15,149 nucleotides of DNA from Clostridiales bacterium (GTDB lineage Bacteria; Bacillota; Clostridia; Oscillospirales; Acutalibacteraceae): contig JAAZFZ010000105.1 in NCBI GenBank assembly GCA_012511485.1, positions 1 through 15,149 of the forward strand, in the 5' to 3' direction. The notes under the pieces were generated by a model that searched no databases, was not told the origin of the DNA, and saw nothing but the letters and a program-made list of their open reading frames with translations. Positions 13,814-15,149 of the stretch are shown in pieces. A program made the position numbers and the translations under genes. Position 1 is the stretch's first letter, and each line of letters begins with the position of its first letter.

Positions 13814-14707
13814 ATGGAGAATAAGTATCTTATTATTAATGCCGATGATTTTGGTATGTGCCGTTCAGCAAACTTAGCAACCTTTGATTTGTTTGAAAAG
13901 GGTGGTATTTCCTCCTCTACAATTATGATGCCATGCGGCTGGGCGAAGGAAGCTTGCATGTGGGCTCACGAGCACCCGAATTATGCCGTGGGTGTACATC
14001 TGACATTCACAAGCGAATGGAGCAAATATCGCTGGGGGCCGGTTAGCCGTCACAATGTTGATTCTCTTTGTGATGAAGAAGGCTATTTTTATCATGAGAA
14101 TGACGGGTTTGAGGACAACTGCGACATTGACGAGGTAGAAACGGAAATAAGGGCTCAGGTAGCACTTGCTAAAACACTCGGGCTCAATCCCTCACACCTT
14201 GACAATCATATGGGCTCACTTTACGGCATGAACGGAAACTATGAGGTTATGCCTAAAACCTTTGAGATTTGCGGTGAGCTTGGATATGCATTCAGAATGT
14301 TTAAAAAACTACGTGATGAGGATATCCCGTCAGAATTCCCCAAAAACCTTTCTGTTGACCTTCTTCGTATGTTCATAGACGGATATTCAAAATGTGCGGC
14401 TGAAAACAATGTAACGCTCATTGACCATCTTTTGTTCCCCGAATGGACAGATGAACTAAAAGCTGACTACAACAAATACCGTGAATATATGCTGGACAGG
14501 CTTTCAGGAATACCTGAGGGTGAGATTTCCGAAACCTTTATTCACCCTTCACTGGAGAGCGACGAGCTAAAGGGTATAACTTCACTTTGGCGCTGCCGCG
14601 TGTGGGAGCACAAGCTTTTTGCAGACACGGCAACACGCCAACACCTTGAGAGCCATGGTGTAAAGTACATTAGCTATCGTGATGTTGTTAATATGAGTTC
14701 AAAATAA
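13814..14707 (+). CDS. ChbG/YdjC-family carbohydrate deacetylase
   Basis: This 297-residue protein has the family start YLIINADDFGMC with the metal-binding Asp11 and Asp12, His62 in GVHLTF, and His128 and His132 in SHLDNHMGS. These match the divalent-metal site of ChbG/YdjC proteins, which remove N-acetyl groups from sugars such as diacetylchitobiose or its phosphate. Substrate here is unknown; the neighbouring lyase and barrel protein suggest an N-acetylated oligosaccharide or sugar acid (inference). GGAG lies seven bases before the ATG. It is the last gene of the operon, 16 bases after the lyase, and is followed by a good terminator. Length is slightly above the usual 250-290 residues. The gene appears intact. 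Confidence 0.9.
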   Translation: MENKYLIINADDFGMCRSANLATFDLFEKGGISSSTIMMPCGWAKEACMWAHEHPNYAVGVHLTFTSEWSKYRWGPVSRHNVDSLCDEEGYFYHENDGFEDNCDIDEVETEIRAQVALAKTLGLNPSHLDNHMGSLYGMNGNYEVMPKTFEICGELGYAFRMFKKLRDEDIPSEFPKNLSVDLLRMFIDGYSKCAAENNVTLIDHLLFPEWTDELKADYNKYREYMLDRLSGIPEGEISETFIHPSLESDELKGITSLWRCRVWEHKLFADTATRQHLESHGVKYISYRDVVNMSSK

Positions 14708-14723
14708 GAATAATAAATGCTGA

Positions 14724-14756
14724 AAGCCTCGCCCAAAAGCGAGGTTTTCATTTTTT
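14724..14756 (+). terminator. Rho-independent terminator of the plus-strand operon
   Basis: CCTCGC-CCAAAA-GCGAGG forms a GC-rich stem extended by G-T and two A-T pairs, followed by TTTTCATTTTTT. It begins 16 bases after the deacetylase stop. Confidence 0.88.
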
Positions 14757-14759
14757 GTG

Positions 14760-14796
14760 AAAAAACAGGCAAGTACAAATTTATGTACTTGCCTGT
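14760..14796 (-). terminator. Rho-independent terminator of the dockerin-protein gene
   Basis: ACAGGCAAGTACA and TGTACTTGCCTGT form a perfect 13-bp stem with a six-base loop. On the minus strand the stem is followed by a run of T (14765-14760). It lies 46 bases after the minus-strand stop and back to back with the terminator of the convergent operon. Confidence 0.88.
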
Positions 14797-14842
14797 GCAT
14801 TTATTTTGGTTGACGCTTAATACAACCCTGTTTGAGTCTGCG

Positions 14843-15149
14843 TTATATCACGACGTTACCTGTTGTCTGGTCGATATCCGCATTGAAGGAAACCACATTT
14901 AGAAGGTTGCTTGCGTCAATTGAGGATATGCCGCTCCATCCGTCAATATCTGCTGCATAATAATATGGCGAATCGTAGGAAATGTCGGCATTGTAGGAAA
15001 CAACATTGAGAAGAGCTGAACTGTCAAGGGAGGTGATTCTCCCGTCACCGTCAATATCGCCGAAGATAACAATATAGTATGTTTTGAGCACTTCATTTGT
15101 CGCATTATCTATGAGCCTTACCTCTGTGCCCGTTCCGATATTGAAGGTA
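14843..15149 (-). CDS. Dockerin-containing protein, C-terminal part (runs off right edge)
   Basis: The frame is open to the window edge and codes the last 101 residues of a larger, probably secreted protein. A linker-like segment (FNIGTGTEVRLIDNATNEVLKTYYIVIFG) leads into two dockerin type I repeats. The first, DIDGDGRITSLDSSALLNVV, has all usual calcium-binding Asp positions. The second, DIDGWSGISSIDASNLLNVV, has Trp and Ser at loop positions 5 and 6 where Asp/Asn and Gly are usual. Dockerins bind cohesins on scaffoldins and attach enzymes to cellulosome-like surface complexes. The catalytic part is outside the window, so its activity is unknown. A strong terminator follows. The GTG at 15091 is internal; the real start is upstream of the edge. 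Confidence 0.88.
   Translation of the reverse strand, partial: TFNIGTGTEVRLIDNATNEVLKTYYIVIFGDIDGDGRITSLDSSALLNVVSYNADISYDSPYYYAADIDGWSGISSIDASNLLNVVSFNADIDQTTGNVVI

Noticed and set aside
14717..14902. 61-codon open frame on the plus strand
   Set aside because: It spans both terminators and the 3' end of the dockerin gene on the other strand; it is not a plausible gene.

Overview
The window looks like chromosome from a Gram-positive, Clostridia-type bacterium, most likely an Oscillospiraceae/Ruminococcaceae relative. The reasons are strong AGGAGG-type ribosome sites, frequent GTG/TTG starts, sigma-A-like promoters in AT-rich gaps, and a dockerin-type C-terminus at the right edge. This taxonomic call is inferred from sequence style and gene content. 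I saw no rRNA, tRNA, CRISPR array, transposase or phage gene, and no gene-free stretch longer than 300 bases.

Left part (1-5460, all minus strand). One probable transcription unit reads from a promoter at 5433-5460 leftwards: deoC (interrupted by a stop codon), a YfhO-type polytopic membrane protein, then rfbF, rfbG and the first 45 codons of rfbH. RfbF, RfbG and RfbH form the CDP-glucose to CDP-4-keto-3,6-dideoxyglucose pathway, so the locus probably makes a dideoxy- or deoxy-sugar for a surface glycan. YfhO-family proteins are linked to glycosylation of surface polymers and fit this job.

Middle part (5494-8509). A thioredoxin gene (minus) has its own promoter and a terminator that overlaps its stop codon. 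It is divergent from a GNAT acetyltransferase gene (plus). An ABC-2 exporter pair follows: the ATPase gene is broken by an in-frame TAA, while the permease gene is intact and overlaps it by ATGA. A perfect hairpin separates it from the convergent patatin gene.

Right part (8516-15149). A patatin-like hydrolase and a type I mannose-6-phosphate isomerase are on the minus strand, each with a good promoter. Divergent from manA is a tight three-gene plus-strand operon: a 706-residue propeller plus helical-barrel fusion protein of unknown function, a DapA/NanA-type lyase or aldolase, and a ChbG/YdjC-type carbohydrate deacetylase. This looks like a cytoplasmic carbohydrate-processing module and is the best candidate here for an undescribed system. 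A 12-bp palindrome lies almost exactly midway between the two divergent promoters and may control both sides. Two back-to-back terminators close this operon and the convergent dockerin-protein gene that runs off the right edge.

The two broken genes (deoC with TGA, ABC ATPase with TAA) are each single clean nonsense codons with the frame intact on both sides. They are either recent mutations or sequence errors.
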